From a virus, in IMG/VR virus record IMGVR_UViG_3300008110_000539, positions 1 through 26,312 of that record: a stretch of DNA of 26,312 nucleotides; one strand, written 5' to 3'. Both the position numbers and the translations under genes were made by a program. The notes under the pieces were generated by a model. It searched no databases. It was not told the DNA's origin and worked only from the letters and a program-made list of their open reading frames with translations. Of this stretch, positions 1 through 5,759 are shown in pieces; within the stretch, counting starts at the first letter, position 1, and the number at the start of each line of letters is the position of its first letter.

Positions 1-76
1 GGAAGTTTTCCCTCGCGGATAAAACTTTATCGACTAGGAATTTTTCTTCGTCGTCATTGTCATTTGTCATGGTCAT
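1..76 (-). CDS. Leftward gene, 5' end only; unknown product, possibly a regulator
   Basis: On the complementary strand an open frame starts at 76 (or at a second ATG at 70) and runs without a stop to the left edge. It reads MTMTNDNDDEEKFLVDKVLS and onward: an acidic start followed by what looks like the first helix of a domain. An AAGGA ribosome-binding site lies about 8 nt before the second ATG, so MTNDNDDEEKF is the likelier start. A -35/-10 pair for this strand is at 121-149. The position, divergent from a DNA-binding protein and the replication gene, is where a phage repressor or immunity gene would sit, but the visible residues do not identify a family. The function is unknown. Confidence 0.5.
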   Translation of the reverse strand, partial: MTMTNDNDDEEKFLVDKVLSARENF

Positions 77-108
77 AGTCCTTGGTTAGTGGTTAGTAAT
101 AGTTTGTC

Positions 109-138
109 TTGACACATGGCACAATAAAGCAATAGACT
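109..138 (+). promoter_or_regulatory. Rightward early promoter
   Basis: TTGACA (109-114), an 18-bp spacer and TAGACT (133-138) lie 30 bp upstream of the small DNA-binding gene. Polymerase bound here would cover the leftward promoter, so the two should exclude each other. Confidence 0.55.
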
Positions 139-149
139 GTGCCTGTCAA
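121..149 (-). promoter_or_regulatory. Leftward promoter of the divergent control region
   Basis: Read on the minus strand: TTGACA (149-144), a 17-bp spacer, then TATTGT (126-121). The -35 is a perfect consensus and the spacing is ideal. It would drive the leftward gene that begins at 70-76. It overlaps the rightward promoter at 109-138. Confidence 0.55.
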
Positions 150-168
150 ACTTTTTTATGAGGTGATT

Positions 169-309
169 ATGAAAAACGAAAAACGGCTGGTTACTTATGT
201 CACTGGCGATGTGGTGACGTGGGTAAAAAAGGAGGCTAAAAAGCTGGGAATGACGGAAAGCACATTTATACGCTTTTTGATTCTTCAGTTCAAGAAAAAT
301 GGGGTGTGA
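169..309 (+). CDS. 46-aa ribbon-helix-helix-like DNA-binding protein
   Basis: ATG at 169 is preceded by GAGGTGAT (160-167), an eight-base match to the extended Shine-Dalgarno sequence and the best in the window. The product has a short beta stretch (RLVTYVTGDVV, residues 6-16), a helix (WVKKEAKKLG), a turn (MTES) and a second helix (TFIRFLILQFKK). That is the strand-helix-helix layout of Arc/CopG-type ribbon-helix-helix repressors, which bind operators as dimers through the strand. It is the first gene rightward of the divergent promoters and ends 3 nt before the primase start, so the two are probably co-transcribed. It is probably an autoregulator or switch protein. The family call rests on pattern and length only. 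Confidence 0.7.
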   Translation: MKNEKRLVTYVTGDVVTWVKKEAKKLGMTESTFIRFLILQFKKNGV

Positions 310-312
310 TAA

Positions 313-2322
313 ATGTTTCAGAAATTTCTTGCACAAGGCCTATGCGTCATTCCGTTGCGTAAGGGAGTGCCGCAAGTGGAATGGTCGCGTTATTATGACG
401 CGATGCCAAGCGAAGATGAAGCGCGCGGATGGGATGAGGCAGGGCATAAAGAATACGCGCTTTTGTGCGGTAAGCAATCAGGTGTTATTGCGCTTGATAT
501 AGACACAGACGACACCGCTTTATTTTATGCGCTTGCTGGCGAAACGCCACTGCGTAAAAAGGGAAGCAAGGGTTTTACCGCTTTTTATCGCTATAATGGC
601 GAAAGGTCGCAAACATGGGGCGGGGTGGTTGAGCTGCTTAGTGATAAGCGTTTAACTACAATCCCGCCAAGCCCGCACCGCAAAACCGGGATCCCGTATG
701 TGTGGATGGATGGCGATAGTTTTGATGACTTGCCAAGCATTAACCCAGATTTTTTCACTTTTATAAATGCCAAATACCCGAAGCAAGCGCAGCGTGCATG
801 GGTTCCGCCAGTTGACTATGACAATCACGTTGACTTGCAAGAAGCAGCAGAAATGCTGGATTATATAAGCAGCGATTGCCCCCGCGACGAATGGGTGCAG
901 GTGGGCATGGCGCTGCGCGATGAATTTGGCGACGCCGCTTGCGCTTTATGGCATAACTGGAGCCAGAAGGCAGGCAAGCGATACAATCACAACGACGCGC
1001 AGGCCGCGTGGCGTTCATTCGGAGGCCACGGGGTTACAATCGGCACGCTGGTTTATTTGGCTAAGCAGGGAGGCTGGCTTCCCAAGCAGGAAGTGGAAAC
1101 TGGGTTCTCTGTGGATATTAGCTATATTTTCGCGAAAAAACAACCCAAGCGCATTGAGCCGTTAAAAGTTGGCGGCCTTGTAGGTGAAATCGCCGATTGG
1201 ATAACTGAAACCGCCATAAGGCCGCAGCCTGTTTTGTCGCTTGCTGCCGCTCTTGCATTTATGGGTATGCTTAAAGGCCACCGCGTGCGAAGCGTTACAA
1301 ATTTACGCACGAATATCCTGATTATGTCGCTTGCCCCTACTTCGGGCGGGAAAGAACACCCGCAGCAATCTATTGACCGCTTGGCGGAGGCGTGCGGGTT
1401 AGGCAAGCATCTCATGGGCAGACCTACCAGCGGCACTGGCTTGCTTACTGGCGTACATAAATGCGGCGGCGTGGCGTTATTATCCATTGACGAGCTTGGC
1501 CGCTTCATGGGCAATATCAGCCTTAAAAATGCTGGAGGTTTTCAGCGTGAAATCACAGACTACATGGTGGAGCTTTTCAGCGCAGCTAACCGCACTTTTC
1601 GTGGCAGGCAATATGCGAACGAGAAACAAAACCCGCAAGTGATTTTGCAGCAGCCGCATTTTTGTTGCCTTGGTTCAACCGTTCCAGAGCGCCTGCGCGC
1701 CTCGCTGAATGGCACTGAAATCATCGACGGGTTTCTTAACCGCTGGCTTGTTTTCAGCGCGCCTGACCGCCCCGAAAAACAAAAGGGAGTTAAATTCGCG
1801 CCACCCCCGCAACAGTTGGTAGATAAAATCACCTACTGGATGGCGGAAAACCCAACCGTTTATGACAATTATGGAGTGCCAGAGCCGCGAGAAATCAGAT
1901 TTACCCCAGAGGCACTTGATGTGCTTTCCGCTTTTGAAAAGGAAGTTGAGGCAAAAATTGATGAGCCGATGGGTGATTTATATGCTAGAAACTGGGAACT
2001 GGCGCAGAAACTGGCTATGATTATTGCCGATTCTGACGTGGGATTTCCCGAAATGGATGCGGCGGTAAAAATTGTTAAACAATCGAGCTTGCAATTAGCA
2101 GAATTTGCTGGTAGGATCACCGATACGCAACATGAGAATGATGTTGTGTATCTTTTTGAGATAATCAAAAAGTGGCCAAACATATCGCGGAATCAGCTGA
2201 CACAGCGCACCCGGAAATTAACCCAGCGCCAGCGGTCAGAGATTCTAACCCAGCTAATTGAGTCTGGCGATGTGGTGGCAAGCGGTGAAGGTAAGAAGGT
2301 CACCTTTGCTGCAAGCGTGTAG
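313..2322 (+). CDS. Primase-polymerase/helicase fusion with C-terminal winged helix
   Basis: A phage replication protein of 669 aa. Residues about 1-155 form a bifunctional primase-polymerase domain: DIDTDD at 62-67 supplies the metal-binding acidic motif, KGFTAFY lies near 86-92, and the VVELLSDKRLTTIPPS segment near 105-120 is typical of phage members. Residues about 172-254 match the PriCT-2 domain (DEWVQVGMALRDEFGD, WRSFGGHGVTIGTLVYLA). Residues about 285-480 are a P-loop helicase-like ATPase with Walker A APTSGGKE (341-348) and Walker B VALLSIDE, its DE at 393-394. The last ~60 residues form a winged helix. It should prime and unwind the phage origin in the cytoplasm. GGGGTG at 301-306 is the likely ribosome-binding site. 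The usual histidine of the primase motif is replaced by Thr in KGFTAFY. It is the only replication enzyme in the window. Confidence 0.88.
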   Translation: MFQKFLAQGLCVIPLRKGVPQVEWSRYYDAMPSEDEARGWDEAGHKEYALLCGKQSGVIALDIDTDDTALFYALAGETPLRKKGSKGFTAFYRYNGERSQTWGGVVELLSDKRLTTIPPSPHRKTGIPYVWMDGDSFDDLPSINPDFFTFINAKYPKQAQRAWVPPVDYDNHVDLQEAAEMLDYISSDCPRDEWVQVGMALRDEFGDAACALWHNWSQKAGKRYNHNDAQAAWRSFGGHGVTIGTLVYLAKQGGWLPKQEVETGFSVDISYIFAKKQPKRIEPLKVGGLVGEIADWITETAIRPQPVLSLAAALAFMGMLKGHRVRSVTNLRTNILIMSLAPTSGGKEHPQQSIDRLAEACGLGKHLMGRPTSGTGLLTGVHKCGGVALLSIDELGRFMGNISLKNAGGFQREITDYMVELFSAANRTFRGRQYANEKQNPQVILQQPHFCCLGSTVPERLRASLNGTEIIDGFLNRWLVFSAPDRPEKQKGVKFAPPPQQLVDKITYWMAENPTVYDNYGVPEPREIRFTPEALDVLSAFEKEVEAKIDEPMGDLYARNWELAQKLAMIIADSDVGFPEMDAAVKIVKQSSLQLAEFAGRITDTQHENDVVYLFEIIKKWPNISRNQLTQRTRKLTQRQRSEILTQLIESGDVVASGEGKKVTFAASV

Positions 2323-2329
2323 AAATGTG

Positions 2330-2358
2330 TTGATTTGTTTTACACGTTAATTTATAAT
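2330..2358 (+). promoter_or_regulatory. Promoter for the winged-helix gene
   Basis: TTGATT (2330-2335), a 17-bp spacer and a perfect TATAAT (2353-2358). It begins 8 nt after the primase stop and lies 30 bp upstream of the next start, giving that gene its own transcript. Confidence 0.7.
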
Positions 2359-2387
2359 GCTTCTACTAACAATTTTTAGGAGCATTT

Positions 2388-2654
2388 ATGAAAATTACTG
2401 GTTTTGTTTTTGAAGATGGATCAATTTTAGAAGTAAATTGTTTTTCTGAAATTAAGGTAAAGCCTAAAAAAGATAATACTGATTATGTGTTAAACGTCAT
2501 AAAAAAGTATCCTGAAATCAGGAAAAATTTATTGACGCATATGACTAGAAAAATTACTTTAAGAGAACGCACTCATATTTTAGACAGGCTTATTTCTTCT
2601 GGCATTGTGTCAGAAACTAAAAAAGGAAAAGCCGTTTATTATAAAGCCAGCTGA
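2388..2654 (+). CDS. Stand-alone winged-helix protein, paralogue of the primase C-terminus
   Basis: 88 aa with a strong AGGAG site at 2378-2382. Residues 1-30 are a short domain with no recognised relative. Residues about 36-88 align without gaps to the last ~53 residues of the upstream primase (from EIIKKWPNISRNQ), with 26 of 52 positions identical by hand count. Shared runs include TRK, SG and the GKK/GKA wing. Winged helices bind DNA, so this protein probably recognises the same origin or operator sites as the primase, as an initiator accessory or a competitor. It has its own promoter and is much richer in A/T codons than the primase, which suggests capture from a relative rather than a recent local duplication. 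Confidence 0.75.
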   Translation: MKITGFVFEDGSILEVNCFSEIKVKPKKDNTDYVLNVIKKYPEIRKNLLTHMTRKITLRERTHILDRLISSGIVSETKKGKAVYYKAS

Positions 2655-2907
2655 TTTACAGCTATACCGCTTTGAAAAACATCAAAAAAATCATTTTTGT
2701 GTAGGTGTGTAGCCTATACCCCCCTATTTTTAAGTCTTATATTTAAGGGGTATATACTACACACATACACAAAATAACTATTAATTATTAATTTCAATTA
2801 TTTATACCTGTAAACCAATTATCAATAAAAAAATTATTTTTTTTCTTTACAAAAGTATTTTTTTTATTACATTGTAAGTAGTTTAACTTTGTAAGAGGAT
2901 TTATAAA
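2655..2907. other. AT-rich intergenic region, candidate replication origin or operator region
   Basis: 253 bp with no gene. The left part holds a long inverted repeat (2695-2774). The right part (2771-2907) is almost pure A/T, with TTAATTATTAATTT, an A7 run and two T8 runs, and would melt easily. It lies just downstream of the primase and of the winged-helix protein. A weak -35/-10 (TTTACA at 2846, TACATT at 2868, 16-bp spacer) may serve the next gene. A long inverted repeat plus a melting tract beside a primase fits an origin, but the sequence does not prove it. Confidence 0.4.
2695..2774. repeat. Long inverted repeat, 28-nt arms
   Basis: Arms 2695-2722 and 2747-2774 pair at 25 of 28 positions around a 24-nt A/T-rich centre. 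Each arm contains a repeated element (left: GTGTAG GT GTGTAG; right: its near-mirror CTACACACATACAC) and ends in CCCC/GGGG at the centre. There is no T tract directly after the plus-strand stem, so it is not a normal rightward terminator. Confidence 0.85.
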
Positions 2908-3108
2908 ATGTATTTAATTGAAAAAAATATTCCTATTGTTGATTCAAAAAACAATTTAGCAGCCGTTATGCGCTCTATGGATATTGGAGACTCTGTAGTT
3001 ATTGATAAAAAAGACAGGACTAAGGTTTCTCAATACGCAAAAATAAATGGCGTTAAAATGAAAACTAAAACTATTGATGGCGTATTGCGTATGTGGAGGA
3101 TTGAATAA
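2908..3108 (+). CDS. Small phage protein with EKxIP...GDS...WRI pattern, unknown function
   Basis: 66 aa, start chosen from AGAGGA at 2894-2899, 8 nt before ATG. It opens with MYLIEKNIPIV, has MDIGDSVVI near residue 24 and ends GVLRMWRIE. This sequence of landmarks is shared by a widespread set of small phage proteins (start IEKNIPIP, then MEVGDS, a lysine-rich middle and a VRVWR ending) with no known activity. The K-rich segment (DKKDRTKVSQYAKINGVKMK) and small size suit nucleic-acid binding, but that is a guess. Its codons are strongly A/T-biased like the rest of this region. A T-rich tract follows at once. Confidence 0.6.
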   Translation: MYLIEKNIPIVDSKNNLAAVMRSMDIGDSVVIDKKDRTKVSQYAKINGVKMKTKTIDGVLRMWRIE

Positions 3109-3163
3109 TTTTTTTATTTTTTTTATTTTTTTTCTTGACTATGGGGTCATGCTGTGCGATAAA
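3109..3163 (+). promoter_or_regulatory. Promoter with T-rich upstream tract
   Basis: TTGACT (3135-3140), a 17-bp spacer and GATAAA (3158-3163). Directly upstream, 3109-3134 is almost all T in three runs broken by single A residues, the position of an UP element contacted by the polymerase alpha subunits. Start of transcription should fall near 3170, about 40 nt before the 83-aa gene. Confidence 0.5.
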
Positions 3164-3209
3164 GGGGTATCACAAGCGATCATGCAGCGATGTAAACCGA
3201 GAGGGACTT

Positions 3210-3461
3210 ATGAACAAGCAAGAGAAAATGAAACAAGCTCTTTCCAGAACGGGAATACCCGCCAAAGAAATCAAATGCTACGGCTCGCAAATCATGATTA
3301 CGGTTGCTGGCAAAGAGTCAGCCGATAAATGGCAAATGACGCTTAATAACTTTTGCCGCCGCGTGCTTGTTAAACCAACTATGGATTACGCAAAAGAAAA
3401 CGTAGGCTCATGCCTAAACCCAACAATGGTTGATGTTTACCGTGTATGGGGGACGATATAA
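3210..3461 (+). CDS. Hypothetical phage protein, 83 aa
   Basis: The start at 3210 (MNKQEKMKQALSR) is preferred over the in-frame non-ATG extension back to 3135. GAGAGGGA (3199-3206) sits at the right distance, and the extension would lie across the promoter. The product begins with a lysine-rich helix. It continues with a compact alpha/beta pattern (IKCYGSQIMITVAGKESADKW, then MTLNNFCRRVLVKP) and ends VDVYRVWGTI. I do not recognise the family. It is probably an early cytoplasmic protein, expressed from its own promoter together with the small genes downstream. Confidence 0.65.
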   Translation: MNKQEKMKQALSRTGIPAKEIKCYGSQIMITVAGKESADKWQMTLNNFCRRVLVKPTMDYAKENVGSCLNPTMVDVYRVWGTI

Positions 3462-3507
3462 TGGACACACTAGATTGTAGAGTCGCAGGGGTTTGGGGAG
3501 TTTGGGG

Positions 3508-3537
3508 TTGACATGTAGCCCGTAAGAGTGCTATGGG
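3508..3537 (+). promoter_or_regulatory. Candidate promoter for the 43-aa gene and packaging genes
   Basis: A perfect TTGACA (3508-3513) is followed after 18 bp by TATGGG (3532-3537), a poor -10. Three GGGG runs lie just upstream (3488-3507). An inverted repeat covers the -10 and the start site, which suggests a regulated promoter. Confidence 0.4.
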
Positions 3538-3559
3538 TTGATAGGTAATCAACTCATAG
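3531..3559. repeat. Inverted repeat over -10, start site and edge of ribosome-binding site
   Basis: CTATGGGTTGAT (3531-3542) and ATCAACTCATAG (3548-3559) pair at 11 of 12 positions around a 5-nt loop AGGTA. The right arm abuts AGGGGG (3558-3563), the ribosome-binding site of the 43-aa gene. It can act as a repressor operator or, in RNA, as a hairpin next to the ribosome-binding site. Confidence 0.65.
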
Positions 3560-3567
3560 GGGGCCTT

Positions 3568-3699
3568 ATGCCGCTGAAAAAGGGATCGTCGAAAGCCACT
3601 ATTTCGGCGAATATCAAAAAAGAAATTAAAGCCGGAAAGCCGCAGAAACAAGCTGTGGCCATTGCGCTTAAAAGCGCAGGCAAAACAAAAAAGAAATAA
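3568..3699 (+). CDS. 43-aa basic phage protein (MPLKKG...[12 protein letters not shown] type)
   Basis: ATG at 3568 with AGGGGG at 3558-3563. The product starts [18 protein letters not shown], has [18 protein letters not shown] in the middle and ends in a lysine tail. This pattern, KKG..K.TIS.NI....AG(K/R)[10 protein letters not shown], is a very common small protein in unrelated phages, often placed near the terminase genes. Its function is not known. The strong positive charge and small size suggest nucleic-acid binding. It precedes the packaging genes with 36 nt between stops and starts. Confidence 0.75.
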   Translation: MPLKKGSSKATISANIKKEIKAGKPQKQAVAIALKSAGKTKKK

Positions 3700-3735
3700 C
3701 AATCAGCAAACAAAAAAACGAAGGTAGGTGGATCT

Positions 3736-4164
3736 ATGGGAAAGCTTGTTAAAGCGTCTGGGCAATGGGTGGCAAAGGATGGTACAGGCCATGCTATTTG
3801 TTACTATGATGAAGAATTTGTAATGGATGACGCAGTTCAAACGCTGGAACAAGCGCGCTCTATTTTACACGCTGGATTGCTTACTCAGCGTATGCAATCT
3901 AAGGCAGATGAATATCAGAACTTCAAACGCTGGCGCACTTGCGAGGTGGTCGGTTTTGATGCCGTGAAAGAAAAAGCGGAATTTTCTGAGCTTGATAAAT
4001 TGATGTTGCGCGCAACTGAGCTACAATGCGTGCCAGAGAATATCGACAACTACCGGCGGCCAGATTATAAGGCCAAGGCTTTGGCAACTGCTATTGCAGG
4101 CGCTGAAGAACGGCAGAAAAAAGCCAAGCCAGATGCAATGCAGGATCTGGGTGGCAATGCCTAA
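3736..4164 (+). CDS. Hypothetical protein upstream of terminase, 142 aa
   Basis: Start at 3736 with GGTAGGTGGA upstream. The N-terminal half has beta-like segments (GQWVAKDGTGHAICYYDEEFVMDD). The C-terminal half is helical and charged, ending in AIAGAEERQKKAKPDAMQDLGGNA. No catalytic motif was recognised. Its stop overlaps the start of the small terminase gene by 8 nt (ATGCCTAA), so translation is coupled and the protein probably belongs to the packaging unit. It could be a small terminase partner, but nothing in the sequence shows this directly. Confidence 0.65.
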   Translation: MGKLVKASGQWVAKDGTGHAICYYDEEFVMDDAVQTLEQARSILHAGLLTQRMQSKADEYQNFKRWRTCEVVGFDAVKEKAEFSELDKLMLRATELQCVPENIDNYRRPDYKAKALATAIAGAEERQKKAKPDAMQDLGGNA

Positions 4165-4462
4165 AGGACAGTCTGGCAACCCTAATGGGAGGCCTAAAGG
4201 GGTAGCAAACAAGGCCACGCTGCAGGCGCGTGAGGCCATAGCCGCCTTTGTCGATGGTAACGCTCACAGGCTAACAGAATGGCTTGACCGCATTGCCCAG
4301 GATAACCCGAAAGCGGCTTTTGATTGCTTTCAGTCGGTGATTGAGTATCATATCCCAAAACTTGCCCGCACTGAACACACTGGCAAAGATGGCGAAAAAC
4401 TAAGCGTGGGCATTATTCATGCAATACCAGCAAGCCCGAACGATAATAAATCACCCGTATAA
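4157..4462 (+). CDS. Probable terminase small subunit (DUF5681-like)
   Basis: 101 aa. The internal ATG at 4157 is chosen because the product then starts MPKGQSGNPNGRPKG, the standard N-terminus of DUF5681-type phage proteins. The longer frame from 4094 would only add residues read across the previous gene. A helical segment follows (ATLQAREAIAAFVDGNAHRL) and then TEWLDRIAQDNPKAAFDCFQSVIEYHIPKL. The order, directly before and overlapping the large terminase by 44 nt, supports a role in recognising phage DNA and delivering it to the packaging motor. The sequence-recognition role is inferred from position and family habit. Confidence 0.75.
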   Translation: MPKGQSGNPNGRPKGVANKATLQAREAIAAFVDGNAHRLTEWLDRIAQDNPKAAFDCFQSVIEYHIPKLARTEHTGKDGEKLSVGIIHAIPASPNDNKSPV

Positions 4463-5759
4463 GCCGCACAAGTTTCAGGCGCAGCTCCATGAAATAGCCG
4501 CGAGTCACCGTTTTGGGGTGATCGTCGCTCACAGAAGATGGGGTAAAACCTACTGGGCAATCAATACGCTGATTCACGCGGCTCTCACAGCCAAGCGCCA
4601 AGATTCGAGGTATGCTTACATTGCGCCTTTTTACAAGCAGGCAAAGCAAGTGGCATGGGATTATTTTAAGCAATTCACGCACATGTTGCCAAAGGTCAGT
4701 TACAACGAGGCGGAGCTTACGGTCACACTGCATAACGGGGCGAAGATTCGGCTATACGGTGGGGACAATCCTGATAGCTTGCGCGGGATTTATCTCGATG
4801 GCGTGGTGCTGGATGAGGTGGCAGACATGCGGCCTAACGTATGGGGCGAGGTCATACGCCCTACGCTGGCAGACCGTATGGGCTGGGCAATGTTTATCGG
4901 CACGCCCAAGGGTGTGGACATGTTCTACGAAACCTACCAGAAAGCGCTGGTATCAGAGGGCTGGTTCGCTAAAGTGTACAGGGCAGACGAAACTTCGCTG
5001 ATTCCCGATCATGAACTTGAAGCAGCGCGCCGCGAAATGAGCGAACAGCAGTACGCGCAAGAATTTTTATGCTCGTTCACCACATCGACGGGCAATACGC
5101 TGATTCCTATCACGCTGGCAGTTGAGGCAAGCAAGCGCAAGAAGCTAGATATTGAGGTCAAGGGAGGCGTTAAGGTGCTGGGCGTGGATGTGGCACGCTA
5201 TGGTGACGATAGAAGTGTTATATTCCCCGTGATTGGATTGAAGGCATACGAGCCGATAGTCATGCAGGGCGTGGATAACGTGGAGCTTGCGCGCAGGCTG
5301 ATAGCTAAAATTGACGACTTTGAGCCGCATTATGTACGCATCGACGCTGGGCGAGGTGAGGGCGTGATTGATTATCTGAGGTCGCATCGTTACAAATGCA
5401 CTGAGGTCAACTTTGGGGCTGCGCCGCTGAGTGCTTATTACCAGAACGCCAGAGCCGAAATGTGGCATGGCCTCAAAAAATGGCTGGAAGCAGGCGGCTC
5501 TATCCCTGAGATTCCCGAACTTATCAGCGAGCTTGCGTCGCCAGAGTATTCCTTCAGCAGCGCAAACAAAATGGTACTTGAAACAAAGGAAAAAATGAAG
5601 GATAGGGGATTGCGTTCCCCTGACTATGCGGATGCCCTAGCCCTTGCTGTAGGCTATCCACTAAGGGCGAATGATGCAACTAACGTGGTCAAAAACACAT
5701 CCGCTGGCCTTACCACCCGCCGGCACATGGAAAACCCTACAAGAAGGCTGAGGCGATGA
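4419..5759 (+). CDS. terL: Terminase large subunit
   Basis: 446 aa, the motor that cuts concatemers and pumps DNA into the prohead. The ATPase half shows Walker A AHRRWGKT (37-44) and Walker B VVLDE with the catalytic pair D132/E133. A coupling motif GTPKG follows at 161-165. The nuclease half carries the RNase H-like acidic residues: D257 in GVDVARYGDD, D309 in VRIDAGRGEG and D402/D405 in SPDYADAL. All expected catalytic residues are present and the length is normal. The start overlaps the small subunit by 44 nt with no strong ribosome-binding site, so expression is probably by translational coupling. Confidence 0.95.
   Translation: MQYQQARTIINHPYKPHKFQAQLHEIAASHRFGVIVAHRRWGKTYWAINTLIHAALTAKRQDSRYAYIAPFYKQAKQVAWDYFKQFTHMLPKVSYNEAELTVTLHNGAKIRLYGGDNPDSLRGIYLDGVVLDEVADMRPNVWGEVIRPTLADRMGWAMFIGTPKGVDMFYETYQKALVSEGWFAKVYRADETSLIPDHELEAARREMSEQQYAQEFLCSFTTSTGNTLIPITLAVEASKRKKLDIEVKGGVKVLGVDVARYGDDRSVIFPVIGLKAYEPIVMQGVDNVELARRLIAKIDDFEPHYVRIDAGRGEGVIDYLRSHRYKCTEVNFGAAPLSAYYQNARAEMWHGLKKWLEAGGSIPEIPELISELASPEYSFSSANKMVLETKEKMKDRGLRSPDYADALALAVGYPLRANDATNVVKNTSAGLTTRRHMENPTRRLRR

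Larger units (their letters stand above)
109..149. repeat. Inverted repeat in divergent control region, candidate operator
   Basis: TTGACA (109-114) pairs with TGTCAA (144-149), and GGCACA (118-123) with TGTGCC (138-143). The left arm has three extra bases (115-117). Both promoters' -35 boxes are the outer arms. A nested smaller palindrome, TGTC-TT-GACA, lies at 105-114. The symmetry suits a dimeric repressor, for example the ribbon-helix-helix protein encoded next door. That pairing is an inference. Confidence 0.55.

Noticed and set aside
3109-3134. Long T runs as a rho-independent terminator
   Set aside because: No stem precedes the T runs. Their place just before a -35 box fits an UP-type element better.
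3461-3511. 16-codon ORF overlapping the previous stop (TAATG), product ending GVWGVWG
   Set aside because: No independent ribosome-binding site. It ends inside the -35 box at 3508 and is better explained by the G-rich repeats. It could be a leader peptide but nothing supports that.
4094-4156. Upstream start for the small terminase gene
   Set aside because: It adds 21 residues read across the previous gene. The family N-terminus MPKGQSGNPNGRPKG begins at 4157.
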